Shown here in pieces: positions 33,875-41,371 of a stretch of 64,000 bases of DNA. The translations under genes were made by a program, and so were the position numbers. The notes beneath the pieces were generated by a model, which worked only from the letters and a program-made list of their open reading frames with translations, was not told the DNA's origin and did not search any database. This DNA comes from Clostridium sp. (GTDB taxonomy: Bacteria; Bacillota; Clostridia; Clostridiales; Clostridiaceae): positions 62,001 to 126,000 of the forward strand of contig NZ_JAHAIF010000002.1 in NCBI RefSeq assembly GCF_018372875.1, read 5' to 3'. The first letter of the stretch is position 1; every line of letters starts with the position of its first letter.

Positions 33875-33891
33875 ATACCCTATATCGGTAT
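33875..33891. promoter_or_regulatory. Probable CsoR/CstR-type operator in its own promoter
   Basis: ATACCCTATATCGGTAT has perfect ATACC...GGTAT half-sites 7 bp apart, just upstream of the ribosome binding site of the repressor gene. CsoR/CstR operators of this class have the ATACC(C)...(G)GGTAT form. Implies autoregulation. Confidence 0.65.
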
Positions 33892-34072
33892 ATTTATAGT
33901 TTAACCTAAAATTAAAAAATGATAAATACCTAACTAGATTTTTTAATTCTTAGCTTTCATAGTATTAGCTAAAAATATAGTTTCTAAGTTTACTTAAAAA
34001 TCTTTAATATATAATAATTAATTTTTCTCTTTACTTTTATTACTATGTTCATAACCTTTTTCTCTTTAGATA

Positions 34073-35266
34073 CTAATTTAAATTATCTACCGCCTTAAGT
34101 ACCCTTTGTGAAGCTTCTTTTATATCTTCTCTATCTCCAAAGCAACTAAATCTAAAACGCCCTTCACCATTTTTACCAAAGCCTGCTCCTGGAGTTCCAA
34201 CAACATTTGCTTCTGTTAAGAGATAATCAAAAAACTCCCAAGATGACATTTTGTTTGGACATTCAATCCATATATATGGTGAGTTTACTCCTCCAGTATA
34301 AGAAATTCCTAATTCATCAAAGACTTTAGATATTATCTTAGCATTTTCTTTATAATAATCTATTGCTTCCTTTACCTTCTCTCTTCCCTCTTTAGAGAAT
34401 ACTCCTGAAGCTGCCCTTTGAACAACATAAGATACTCCATTAAATTTAGTAGTTTGTCTTCTAAGCCATAACTTATTTAACTTAACTCCTTCATATTCTA
34501 ATTCTAAAGGAACTATTGTATAGCCACATCTCATTCCTGTAAAACCAGCTGTTTTAGAAAGGGAACATACTTCAATTGCACATTCTTTTGCCCCTTCTAT
34601 TTCATATATGCTTCTTGGAATTTCCAAATCAGATATAAAGGCTTCATATGCTGCATCAAAAAGAATTATTGCTCCAACTTCCTTTGCATATTGAACCCAC
34701 TTTTCTAATTGTTCCCTATTGTATGCTGCACCTGTTGGATTATTAGGTGAACATAAATATATTATATCTCCTTTAACATTAAAATCTGGTAATGGAAGAT
34801 AGTTATTTTCTGCAGTACAGTTCATATATTCTATTTTTCTTCCATCCATAATATTAGTATCTACATACACAGGATACACTGGATCTGGTATTAAAACTGT
34901 ATTTTCCTTTGAGAAAATATCTAATAAATTTCCCAAATCACTTTTAGCTCCATCACTTACAAATATGGCTTTCTCATCTAGTTGAACACCAAATTCACTG
35001 TAATATTCCCTAATACCTTCTCTTAGAAAATCATAACCTTGTTCTGGACCATATCCTTTAAAGGAATCCTTGTTTGCCATTTCTTCAACACCAGCTTTTA
35101 ATGAATTAATTACTGGCTCTGACAAGGGCAAAACTACATCTCCTATTCCAAGAGATATAACCCTTTTTTCTGGATGACTTTCTTTATACCCTTTAACCTT
35201 TTTAGCTATTGTTGAAAATAAATAGCCCTCTTTTAAATTTAAATAGTTACTATTTATTTTTACCAT
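34073..35266 (-). CDS. dapL: LL-diaminopimelate aminotransferase
   Basis: PLP enzyme converting tetrahydrodipicolinate directly to LL-diaminopimelate with glutamate as donor. 397 residues. PLP lysine in CSLSKTAGFTGMRCGY; LCSPNNPTGAAYN and ISLGIGDVVLPL are DapL/class I aminotransferase signatures, and the chain is full length. GGAGGGGG precedes the ATG. The 185-bp gap to dapF shows no obvious terminator, and both are on the minus strand in the order dapF then dapL, so they form a functional pair: DapL makes LL-DAP and DapF epimerises it. Confidence 0.94.
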   Translation of the reverse strand: MVKINSNYLNLKEGYLFSTIAKKVKGYKESHPEKRVISLGIGDVVLPLSEPVINSLKAGVEEMANKDSFKGYGPEQGYDFLREGIREYYSEFGVQLDEKAIFVSDGAKSDLGNLLDIFSKENTVLIPDPVYPVYVDTNIMDGRKIEYMNCTAENNYLPLPDFNVKGDIIYLCSPNNPTGAAYNREQLEKWVQYAKEVGAIILFDAAYEAFISDLEIPRSIYEIEGAKECAIEVCSLSKTAGFTGMRCGYTIVPLELEYEGVKLNKLWLRRQTTKFNGVSYVVQRAASGVFSKEGREKVKEAIDYYKENAKIISKVFDELGISYTGGVNSPYIWIECPNKMSSWEFFDYLLTEANVVGTPGAGFGKNGEGRFRFSCFGDREDIKEASQRVLKAVDNLN

Positions 35267-35451
35267 ATTCCCCCTCCTTGGATGCTTTTGCTAATCTAGC
35301 ATGCTTTAACCTCAGTAATAACCATATCTTATTTACATTATTTCCCAGAAAATAAATTAAGTTTTTATCTTTATTTTTACTTTATCCTTTCATCAATAAA
35401 GATTTCATAGTTAACTAAGCCTAAATCCCTTTCTGCAAAAAAATATACATC

Positions 35452-36294
35452 TTACTCATTCTCTTCTATCATTCCCTGGTATACAAATTTTGCAGGGCCC
35501 TCCATATATACATCTCCCTGTGAAGTGTAATTTATAATTAATTCTCCACCTAAAAGCTGAACCTTTATATCACTATCCCTCTTACAATATCCGTTTATAA
35601 CAGAAGCTACAACAGAAGCACAGGCCCCTGTACCACAGGCAAGAGTTTCACCACTTCCTCTTTCCCAAACCCTCATTTTTATATGATTGTCATTAATAAT
35701 TTCCACAAATTCTGTATTAATTCTATCTGGAAAAATTTCATTATTCTCAAAGTATGGTCCTAATTTTTCTAAGTCTAATTTATGAATATTGTCCATAAAT
35801 ACTACACAATGAGGATTTCCCATTGATATGCATGTAATATTATATTTCTCTTTATTAATAATTAACTCTCTATCTATAACCTCTTCTTTATCTGATATAA
35901 CTGGAATCTTTTTTGCCTCCCAAATAGGTTTGTCCATGTTTACTTTTACAGATACTACTTTTTCATTTACTACATTTAAATCTAATCTCTTAATTCCTGA
36001 TAGGGTTTCTAGTTTAATACTTCTTTTTTTAGTTAGCCCCTTCTCATATAGATATTTCCCAACACATCTTGATGCATTACCACACATCTTTCCTTCTGAT
36101 CCATCTGCATTAAACATTCTCATTCTAAAATCTGCCCTATCTGATGGTAATATTAGTACAATACCATCCCCACCAACTCCAAAGTGTCTATCACTTAACT
36201 TAACTGATAATTTCCCTGGATTTTTAATTGTTTCTTCAAAGCAATTAAAATATATATAATCATTTCCTATACCATGCATCTTTGTAAATTTCAT
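35452..36294 (-). CDS. dapF: Diaminopimelate epimerase
   Basis: PLP-independent epimerase turning LL-DAP into meso-DAP for peptidoglycan and lysine. 280 residues. The two catalytic cysteines are in MCGNASRCVGKYLY and ACGTGACASVVAS; start MKFTKMHGIGNDYIY is typical. The ribosome site (GGGGTATAGATATT) is weak. Directly upstream, 5 bp away, ends an ANTAR-domain gene remnant, so dapF may have lost or changed its original leader and promoter. Confidence 0.97.
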   Translation of the reverse strand: MKFTKMHGIGNDYIYFNCFEETIKNPGKLSVKLSDRHFGVGGDGIVLILPSDRADFRMRMFNADGSEGKMCGNASRCVGKYLYEKGLTKKRSIKLETLSGIKRLDLNVVNEKVVSVKVNMDKPIWEAKKIPVISDKEEVIDRELIINKEKYNITCISMGNPHCVVFMDNIHKLDLEKLGPYFENNEIFPDRINTEFVEIINDNHIKMRVWERGSGETLACGTGACASVVASVINGYCKRDSDIKVQLLGGELIINYTSQGDVYMEGPAKFVYQGMIEENE

Positions 36295-36299
36295 AATAT

Positions 36300-36458
36300 C
36301 TATACCCCATATCTTTCAATAATTTTATCTACCACCTCTCTAGAAGTTACTCTTTTGTTCATAGCATCCTTCTCTATAATCCTATGATATTCTTCCTCCG
36401 TTATGTTATTATATTTAATTAGTAAGGATTTTGCTCTATCTATTCTATTTATATCTTT
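36300..36458 (-). pseudogene. Remnant of an ANTAR-domain regulator gene
   Basis: An open stretch of 52 codons including the stop, preceded by an in-frame stop at 36461-36459 and without a plausible start, reads INRIDRAKSLLIKYNNITEE, then EEYHRIIEKDAMNKRVTSRE and VVDKIIERYGV. This is the C-terminal part of an ANTAR RNA-binding domain (the AK..L pattern and the AMNKR motif). The receiver or sensor part is absent. ANTAR proteins are antitermination regulators. The fragment starts just beyond the rnz terminator and ends 5 bp before dapF. Confidence 0.75.
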
Positions 36459-36460
36459 TT

Positions 36461-36498
36461 AATAAAGGCGTAATTCTAAACAGAATTACGCCTTTATT
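36461..36498 (-). terminator. Hairpin after rnz, probable terminator
   Basis: AATAAAGGCGTAATTCT and AGAATTACGCCTTTATT are perfect 17-bp complements around a 4-nt loop and overlap the rnz stop codon. The T-rich run is part of the 3' arm. Confidence 0.8.
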
Positions 36499-37405
36499 AT
36501 TCTCTATAACTAATACTTTTTAATTCACCATCATAAGCAATAGATGAATTTTCAAAAACCTCTTTAGCATTATGGATAAAATCCTCAGGATTAGGAAGTG
36601 ATGGACTAAAATGAGTTATTTTAAGCTCCATACATTCCCCTAGCTTTGCAAGAGTTGCACTTTCCCTAAAGGTCATATGCTTATTTTTTAAAGCTTTATC
36701 CAAATCATTATCATCACCATAGTTGCCCTCACAAATAAACAGATCACTATCTTTAATAAATTCAGGTATTTCTTCTATAGGCCTTGTGTCTGTAATATAG
36801 GATAATTTTATTCCCCTTCTTTCATCACCTAACACCATTTCTTTTGTATATGTATTCCCCTCATATTCAATTTCCTCTTCATTCTTTTGAAGCTTTGACC
36901 ATAAAATCTTAGGGACATTATTTCCTTCTGCCTTTTCCCTATCAAACTTTCTTCTTCTCTTAAAATAGAAGCTATATCCAACACAATTAGTTGAATGCTC
37001 TAATTCTAATGAAGAAATAATAATTTCATCACTTAGCACTATTTCTTCTGTTTTTACCTCAATCACCTCTAATTCATAGGGTAAATAGGGGTTAATAACA
37101 TTTAATCCATCTACTACTTTTTTTAACCCTTCAGGACCTATTATCTTTACCTTCTCTCTTCTATCACTATTCCCCATGGTAGATAATAACCCTGGCAGAC
37201 CTATTATATGATCACCATGTACATGTGTTATACATATACAATCAATATTCTTAAATCCTAATCCACCCTTCCTAATAGCTACTTGTGTTCCTTCTCCACA
37301 ATCAACTAATATCTTTCTTCCATTATAAGCAACCATTAAAGCTGCTAAATGCCTATTAGGTAAAGGTATATTTCCTAATGTTCCTAAGAAACATAAATCA
37401 ACCAT
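36497..37405 (-). CDS. rnz: Ribonuclease Z
   Basis: Metallo-beta-lactamase fold endonuclease that trims tRNA 3' ends. 302 residues. Zinc motif CITHVHGDHIIGLPG, followed by the later ligands in SYITDTRP and ITHFSPS, and the flexible-arm region. Start at 37405 (MVDLCFLGTLGNIPLPNRH) is preceded by TAGGAGTG; the longer frame to 37438 has no ribosome site. It follows the rhomboid-like gene by about 50 bp on the same strand. Confidence 0.95.
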   Translation of the reverse strand: MVDLCFLGTLGNIPLPNRHLAALMVAYNGRKILVDCGEGTQVAIRKGGLGFKNIDCICITHVHGDHIIGLPGLLSTMGNSDRREKVKIIGPEGLKKVVDGLNVINPYLPYELEVIEVKTEEIVLSDEIIISSLELEHSTNCVGYSFYFKRRRKFDREKAEGNNVPKILWSKLQKNEEEIEYEGNTYTKEMVLGDERRGIKLSYITDTRPIEEIPEFIKDSDLFICEGNYGDDNDLDKALKNKHMTFRESATLAKLGECMELKITHFSPSLPNPEDFIHNAKEVFENSSIAYDGELKSISYRE

Positions 37406-37457
37406 ATTATCACTCCTAGATGTAAAAAGGGACAGCATTTACTTGCTGCCCCTTAGA

Positions 37458-38264
37458 TTATTTTATATGTTCATGATCTAAAATGTGCTTTTCACAATAA
37501 GCGTGCTTTCCATTACATCTGCTACAATATCTAAATTCCATATCTGGGTCATCTACATCAGTAATTCCACAAACAGTGCACTTATGCGTATATGACTTTT
37601 TAACAGAATTAATTTTTCTCTTGTAGTCCTTCATTCTTATAACAGAACTATTTCTCATTTTCTTTTCCCTATAATTACTTGCTCCAAAGAATAAAAGGTA
37701 ATTAATCACAGGAACTAGATTAATTAAAATTCCTTGTATACTAAAATTAATAATGCTTTGTAAAACTCCTAATATTATTATTGCCCAGTTAAAATATCCT
37801 AAATACTTTGCTTTAATAGGCAAAATGAAAAATAGTAAAAATTCTGCATTAGGATATAGCTTAGCATAAGCTAAAAATAAAGATAAATTTATTATATCAG
37901 CAGTAACAGAATTCATTGTTATAAAAGATATAACAATTGCTGATATCATACCTACCAAATAATAAAGGTTAAATTTAAACCCGCCCCACTCATATTCTAA
38001 AGCGTTCCCAGCTATATAATAAAAGTAGAAAGCAAAAACTGCAAATACTATACTTCCTGGATTCATTACAAAAACAAAGGTTACAAGTCTCCATATTTGA
38101 CCTTGTAATACTAAATCTGGTTCTAAATAAAGCATACCTCTTATATTTGTCTTTAAAACATAATCTATTATAAATAAGGCTGCACTACCAGCTATAATTA
38201 TTCCCATTAAATTATGAATATAATGTCTTCCAAATTTTCTATCAAGTTTATTTATCCAATTCAA
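37458..38264 (-). CDS. Rhomboid-like membrane protein with C-terminal zinc ribbon, likely non-catalytic
   Basis: About 268 residues; six transmembrane helices arranged as in the rhomboid/derlin superfamily (GQIWRLVTFVFVMNPGSIVF, then NALEYEWGGFKFNLYYLVGM), then a cytoplasmic tail with CTVCGITDVDD, FRYCSRCNGKHAYCEKH: a probable zinc ribbon plus extra Cys/His. The catalytic GxSG of active rhomboids is not seen (the region reads DIINLSLFLAYAK), so it is probably a pseudoprotease. The start is a TTG; at 38264 it has GGGGAG 7 bp before it, better than the TTG at 38270. Confidence 0.8.
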   Translation of the reverse strand: MNWINKLDRKFGRHYIHNLMGIIIAGSAALFIIDYVLKTNIRGMLYLEPDLVLQGQIWRLVTFVFVMNPGSIVFAVFAFYFYYIAGNALEYEWGGFKFNLYYLVGMISAIVISFITMNSVTADIINLSLFLAYAKLYPNAEFLLFFILPIKAKYLGYFNWAIIILGVLQSIINFSIQGILINLVPVINYLLFFGASNYREKKMRNSSVIRMKDYKRKINSVKKSYTHKCTVCGITDVDDPDMEFRYCSRCNGKHAYCEKHILDHEHIK

Positions 38265-38339
38265 AAGCAAACTCCCCTTTATCTCATATTTTGTTTAATA
38301 TAAATTCTACCACATAATATAATAATAGCCAAGAAAATC

Positions 38340-38406
38340 GGAACTTATATTTATTTTTATTGTTCCGTCGCAAGCTCCAAGTCACATAAAAACAAATATA
38401 AGTTCC
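38340..38406 (+). repeat. Dispersed palindromic repeat, copy F with changed but still complementary arms
   Basis: Core TTGTTCCGTCGCAAGCTCC then AAGTCAC; arms GGAACTTATATTT and AAATATAAGTTCC pair perfectly although their sequence differs from the other copies (GGTGGAGTAGATATTT type). Pairing is conserved more than sequence. A short CCTCT...AGAGG hairpin follows at 38405-38430. Confidence 0.87.
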
Positions 38407-38443
38407 TCTTGCGATAAATGTAGTGAGAGGATATTTATTTTTT

Positions 38444-38653
38444 CTATCTACAGTTTGCATCGGGACAACATATATAACATCCATCACTATTATGGTAATA
38501 GTTCTTTTTGCAGGCTTCTACTGCTTCAATGTCGCTATAATATTCACCCATATAAGTTATATTTACTTCTTCAGCCATATTCTTGCATCCCTCTTCATGA
38601 ACTATATGCATACCATCTATGTTAACCTTATTACTGACATAATATAAACTCAT
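38444..38653 (-). CDS. Small conserved Cys-rich protein, 69 residues
   Basis: Starts MSLYYVSNKVNIDGMHIVHE and ends YHNSDGCYICCPDANCR, with Gly-Cys at EEGCKNM and a CxxCC plus C cluster at the end, suggesting metal binding. I recognise the layout (YYVN...HEVH..GC...YLG.F....A...A......GCY.CC) as a widespread small uncharacterised family. AGGGGTAG and AAGG lie upstream of the ATG. Copy F of the repeat follows its 3' end. Confidence 0.8.
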   Translation of the reverse strand: MSLYYVSNKVNIDGMHIVHEEGCKNMAEEVNITYMGEYYSDIEAVEACKKNYYHNSDGCYICCPDANCR

Positions 38654-38886
38654 CCTTTATTCTACCCCTTTTCCCTTTACTTATATGAACCATTATCGCA
38701 CCAGCATACACATTTGTAAATATTTAACATTTATTTTTTTATATAAATTATACTTTTTCCAATAAATTTGTACCTCTTAAAGGTTAATCTATATTTTTTT
38801 CTTGCTAATATATGGTTTTAAACTATTTCATATATAAAAGTCACCCTTTCCTCTTATATACTGAATATATCTAGGCAATGCTGTAT

Positions 38887-38915
38887 TTGACTAACTTAAA
38901 TAATTGCATTAATAT
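38887..38915 (+). promoter_or_regulatory. Sigma-A promoter of the initiator tRNA gene
   Basis: TTGACT, 17-bp spacer, TAATAT, ending 17 bp before the first tRNA base. Confidence 0.75.
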
Positions 38916-38932
38916 AAATACATACTTAATAT

Positions 38933-39008
<76 letters not shown>

Positions 39009-39012
39009 TATA

Positions 39013-39046
39013 AAAGAACTTCTAGAATATCTGGAAGTTCTTTTTT
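39013..39046 (+). terminator. Rho-independent terminator of the tRNA gene
   Basis: AAAGAACTTC and GAAGTTCTTT around an 11-nt loop, followed by TTTT. Confidence 0.93.
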
Positions 39047-39139
39047 CATTTATACATAATATGTATGTACAATCTTCCCTATTATTCTCCATAACTGTTA
39101 TAATAATTACATATTCTATAAATGGGGAGAGGATTCAAT

Positions 39140-40168
39140 ATGAAGAAAAAATATGTAATAGCTTATATGAGAGATGGTGGACTTGAAACAATTACTGAAG
39201 AAGATGCTAAGAAACTTACTCATATTAATTTAGCCTTTGGTAAAATTGATTCTGAAGGAAAAATTTATACTAAATTAAAGAACTTTAATGAATTAGAAAG
39301 AATAAGAAAATATAATCCTAAAATTAAATTTCTTATTTCTCTAGGAGGATGGGGAAATGGTGGTTTCTCTGAAGCTGCTATGACAGAAGAAAGTAGAAAA
39401 TTCTTTAATGAAGAAGCTATAAAATTTATGAAAGAACATAAGTTAGACGGTATTGATATAGATTGGGAATATCCTACTTCATCAATCTCTGGAATTACAT
39501 CTAGTCCTAAAGATAAAGAGAACTTCACTCTTCTACTAAAAGATTTAAGAGAAGCTTTAGATAAAGAGGGAAATAAAGATAACAAACACTATCTGTTAAC
39601 TATAGCAGCTGGTGCTGATGAATATTTTATTAGATTTACTAATATGAAAAAAGCTCAAAAATACTTAGATTACGTTATGCTTATGACTTACGATTTTAGA
39701 GGAGGTTTTCAAATACTAACTGGTCATCATACTAACCTTGGTCCAACATCAGGAGATATATTCCCAAGCAGTATTATGAATTCAGTTAAACTATTTAAAG
39801 ATGCTGGGGTACCATCAGAAAAATTATTAATAGGTTCTGCCTTCTACTCTAGATCTTGGACAGGAGTTCCTAATGTAAATAATGGATATCTTCAAATGGC
39901 TCAATCAACAGGTGGTATATCTCAAGACTTTACTGATTTAGATAGAGATTATATTAATAAAAATGGTTACACAAGATATTGGGATGATGAAGCAAAGGCT
40001 CCTTACCTATTTAATGGTGATAATTTTATATCCTATGATGATGAAGAATCTATTTCTCATAAATCCAAATATGTTAAGGATAACAATTTAAAAGGAATTA
40101 TGTTCTGGCTTTATGATGCTGATAAAACTGGTAAACTTTTAAATGCAATTCATGAAGGATTAAAATAA
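39140..40168 (+). CDS. Non-secreted GH18 family glycosidase
   Basis: 342 residues, a lone GH18 barrel. ISLGGWGNGGFSE and the catalytic LDGIDIDWE (Glu110) are intact; GYTRYWDDEAKAPYLF and GIMFWLYDAD are typical of the C-terminal barrel strands. There is no signal peptide and no binding module, unlike the two chitinases at 16-21 kb, so it may act on imported chito-oligosaccharides or in the spore/cell wall context. ATG at 39140 follows GGGGAGAGG. A terminator and a decayed repeat follow. Confidence 0.92.
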   Translation: MKKKYVIAYMRDGGLETITEEDAKKLTHINLAFGKIDSEGKIYTKLKNFNELERIRKYNPKIKFLISLGGWGNGGFSEAAMTEESRKFFNEEAIKFMKEHKLDGIDIDWEYPTSSISGITSSPKDKENFTLLLKDLREALDKEGNKDNKHYLLTIAAGADEYFIRFTNMKKAQKYLDYVMLMTYDFRGGFQILTGHHTNLGPTSGDIFPSSIMNSVKLFKDAGVPSEKLLIGSAFYSRSWTGVPNVNNGYLQMAQSTGGISQDFTDLDRDYINKNGYTRYWDDEAKAPYLFNGDNFISYDDEESISHKSKYVKDNNLKGIMFWLYDADKTGKLLNAIHEGLK

Positions 40169-40178
40169 ACTAATACAT

Positions 40179-40240
40179 AAAAAAGGTGGGGGTGTAATAA
40201 TACCTTTGATTTATAGCTAATTGAAGCTATAATTTCCTAA
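40179..40240 (+). repeat. Possible remnant (H) of the dispersed repeat
   Basis: AAAAAGGTGGGGGTG at the left and AATTTCCTAAAG at the right resemble the ends of copies A/B/G and E, but the core is absent. An internal ATAGCT/AGCTAT hairpin is present. Weak evidence. Confidence 0.35.
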
Positions 40241-40289
40241 AGAATAAAAAAACACTTTGATAACCCAAAGTGTTTTTTTCTTTTATTCT
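40241..40289 (+). terminator. Terminator of the cytoplasmic GH18 gene
   Basis: AACACTTTG and CAAAGTGTT with TTTTTTTC after; an outer stem AGAATAAAA / TTTTATTCT extends it. It may also serve the convergent gene. Confidence 0.9.
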
Positions 40290-40372
40290 AAAGGATTTTC
40301 TCTTTTCTAATTACCCTACTTCTACTAAAAATTCTTATATTTATATAAATACATATTTATATATTCTTATAT

Positions 40373-41248
40373 TTATATCTTTTTATCTAGTTTCTTATTA
40401 TAGATAAACATAAACAATGATGATGCAAAGATTATTAAATATCCAATAACACTTAAGTAATCTGGTAATGCTCCAAAGATAACAAAACTAATTAGCGCTG
40501 AGAAAATTATATTTGAATAATCAAAAATAGAAATCTCTTTAGCAGGAGCATATTTATATGCTAATGTTATTCCAAACTGTCCAACGCTTGCAAAAACACC
40601 AGCCAATAATAAATATATAAGCTGAGTCATTGTCATAGATTTATATACTGCCATCATAAATGGGAATATTGCCACTAATGAAAAGGCAGAGAAATAAAAT
40701 ACTACTGTGTAATGTTTTTCTTTTCCTCCCAATACTCTAAGGCAAGTGTAAGCTGCTGCTGCAAAAATTGCTCCACCAATACCAGCTAAAGCAGGAATCA
40801 TTTCAAAATTAAAACTTGGTTTTATAATAAATAAGGCTCCAGAGAAAGCTATAACTAGGGCTAACCCCTGTTTAAAATTAATCTTCTCTTTTAAAAACAA
40901 AGCAGAAAATATTATTACAAAGAATGGACTTAATTTGTTTAACATATTTGCATCTGATAGAATAAGTCTATCTATAGCATAATAATTTAGAACTATTCCT
41001 AATGTACCAAAGGTTGATCTCATTATTAAAGTCTTTTGGTTTTCTTTTTTTCCAAACAAACTTTCCTTATGTTTTAGGATTAAAATCAAAGCAACTATTG
41101 CAGATACTAGATTTCTAAAAAAGGTTTTTTGGAAGGATGGTAAATCCCCAGCTAACTTAACAAAGGCAGACATCATAGCAAAGCCAAAGGCTGATAGTAT
41201 TATAAATATTATTCCTTTTGTTCTATCACTTAAATTATTAAAATTCAT
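40373..41248 (-). CDS. DMT superfamily transporter (two EamA domains)
   Basis: 291 residues, ten transmembrane helices in two EamA repeats (FIILSAFGFAMMSAFVKLAG at the start and AGIGGAIFAAAAYTCLRVLG in the second). Drug/metabolite exporter family; the substrate cannot be inferred from sequence. No clear ribosome box beyond GAGGAGCAA before the ATG. Its last codons overlap an AT-rich 34-bp segment that is nearly repeated at 12739. Confidence 0.88.
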   Translation of the reverse strand: MNFNNLSDRTKGIIFIILSAFGFAMMSAFVKLAGDLPSFQKTFFRNLVSAIVALILILKHKESLFGKKENQKTLIMRSTFGTLGIVLNYYAIDRLILSDANMLNKLSPFFVIIFSALFLKEKINFKQGLALVIAFSGALFIIKPSFNFEMIPALAGIGGAIFAAAAYTCLRVLGGKEKHYTVVFYFSAFSLVAIFPFMMAVYKSMTMTQLIYLLLAGVFASVGQFGITLAYKYAPAKEISIFDYSNIIFSALISFVIFGALPDYLSVIGYLIIFASSLFMFIYNKKLDKKI

Positions 41249-41332
41249 TTGCTCCTCCTCATATGACTTTTCAAATTAAAATTCAATATACATTATACTT
41301 ATATATTACCCACTGCACCATACTAAAAGTAG

Positions 41333-41364
41333 AAAAAGCACTTGGAGAAATCCAAGCACTTTTT
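41333..41364 (-). terminator. Terminator of the exopolysaccharide operon
   Basis: AAAAAG-CA-CTTGGA and TCCAAG-CA-CTTTTT around GAAA, immediately after the stop at 41372; followed by a T-run on the minus strand. Confidence 0.85.
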
Positions 41365-41371
41365 CATATAT

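Noticed and set aside
34073..36458. Lysine riboswitch ahead of dapL or dapF
   Set aside because: The leaders are short and lack the conserved lysine-element helices; only minor hairpins are visible.
38284..38487. 67-codon minus-strand frame across repeat copy F
   Set aside because: It runs through the palindromic repeat and overlaps the better supported 69-residue gene.
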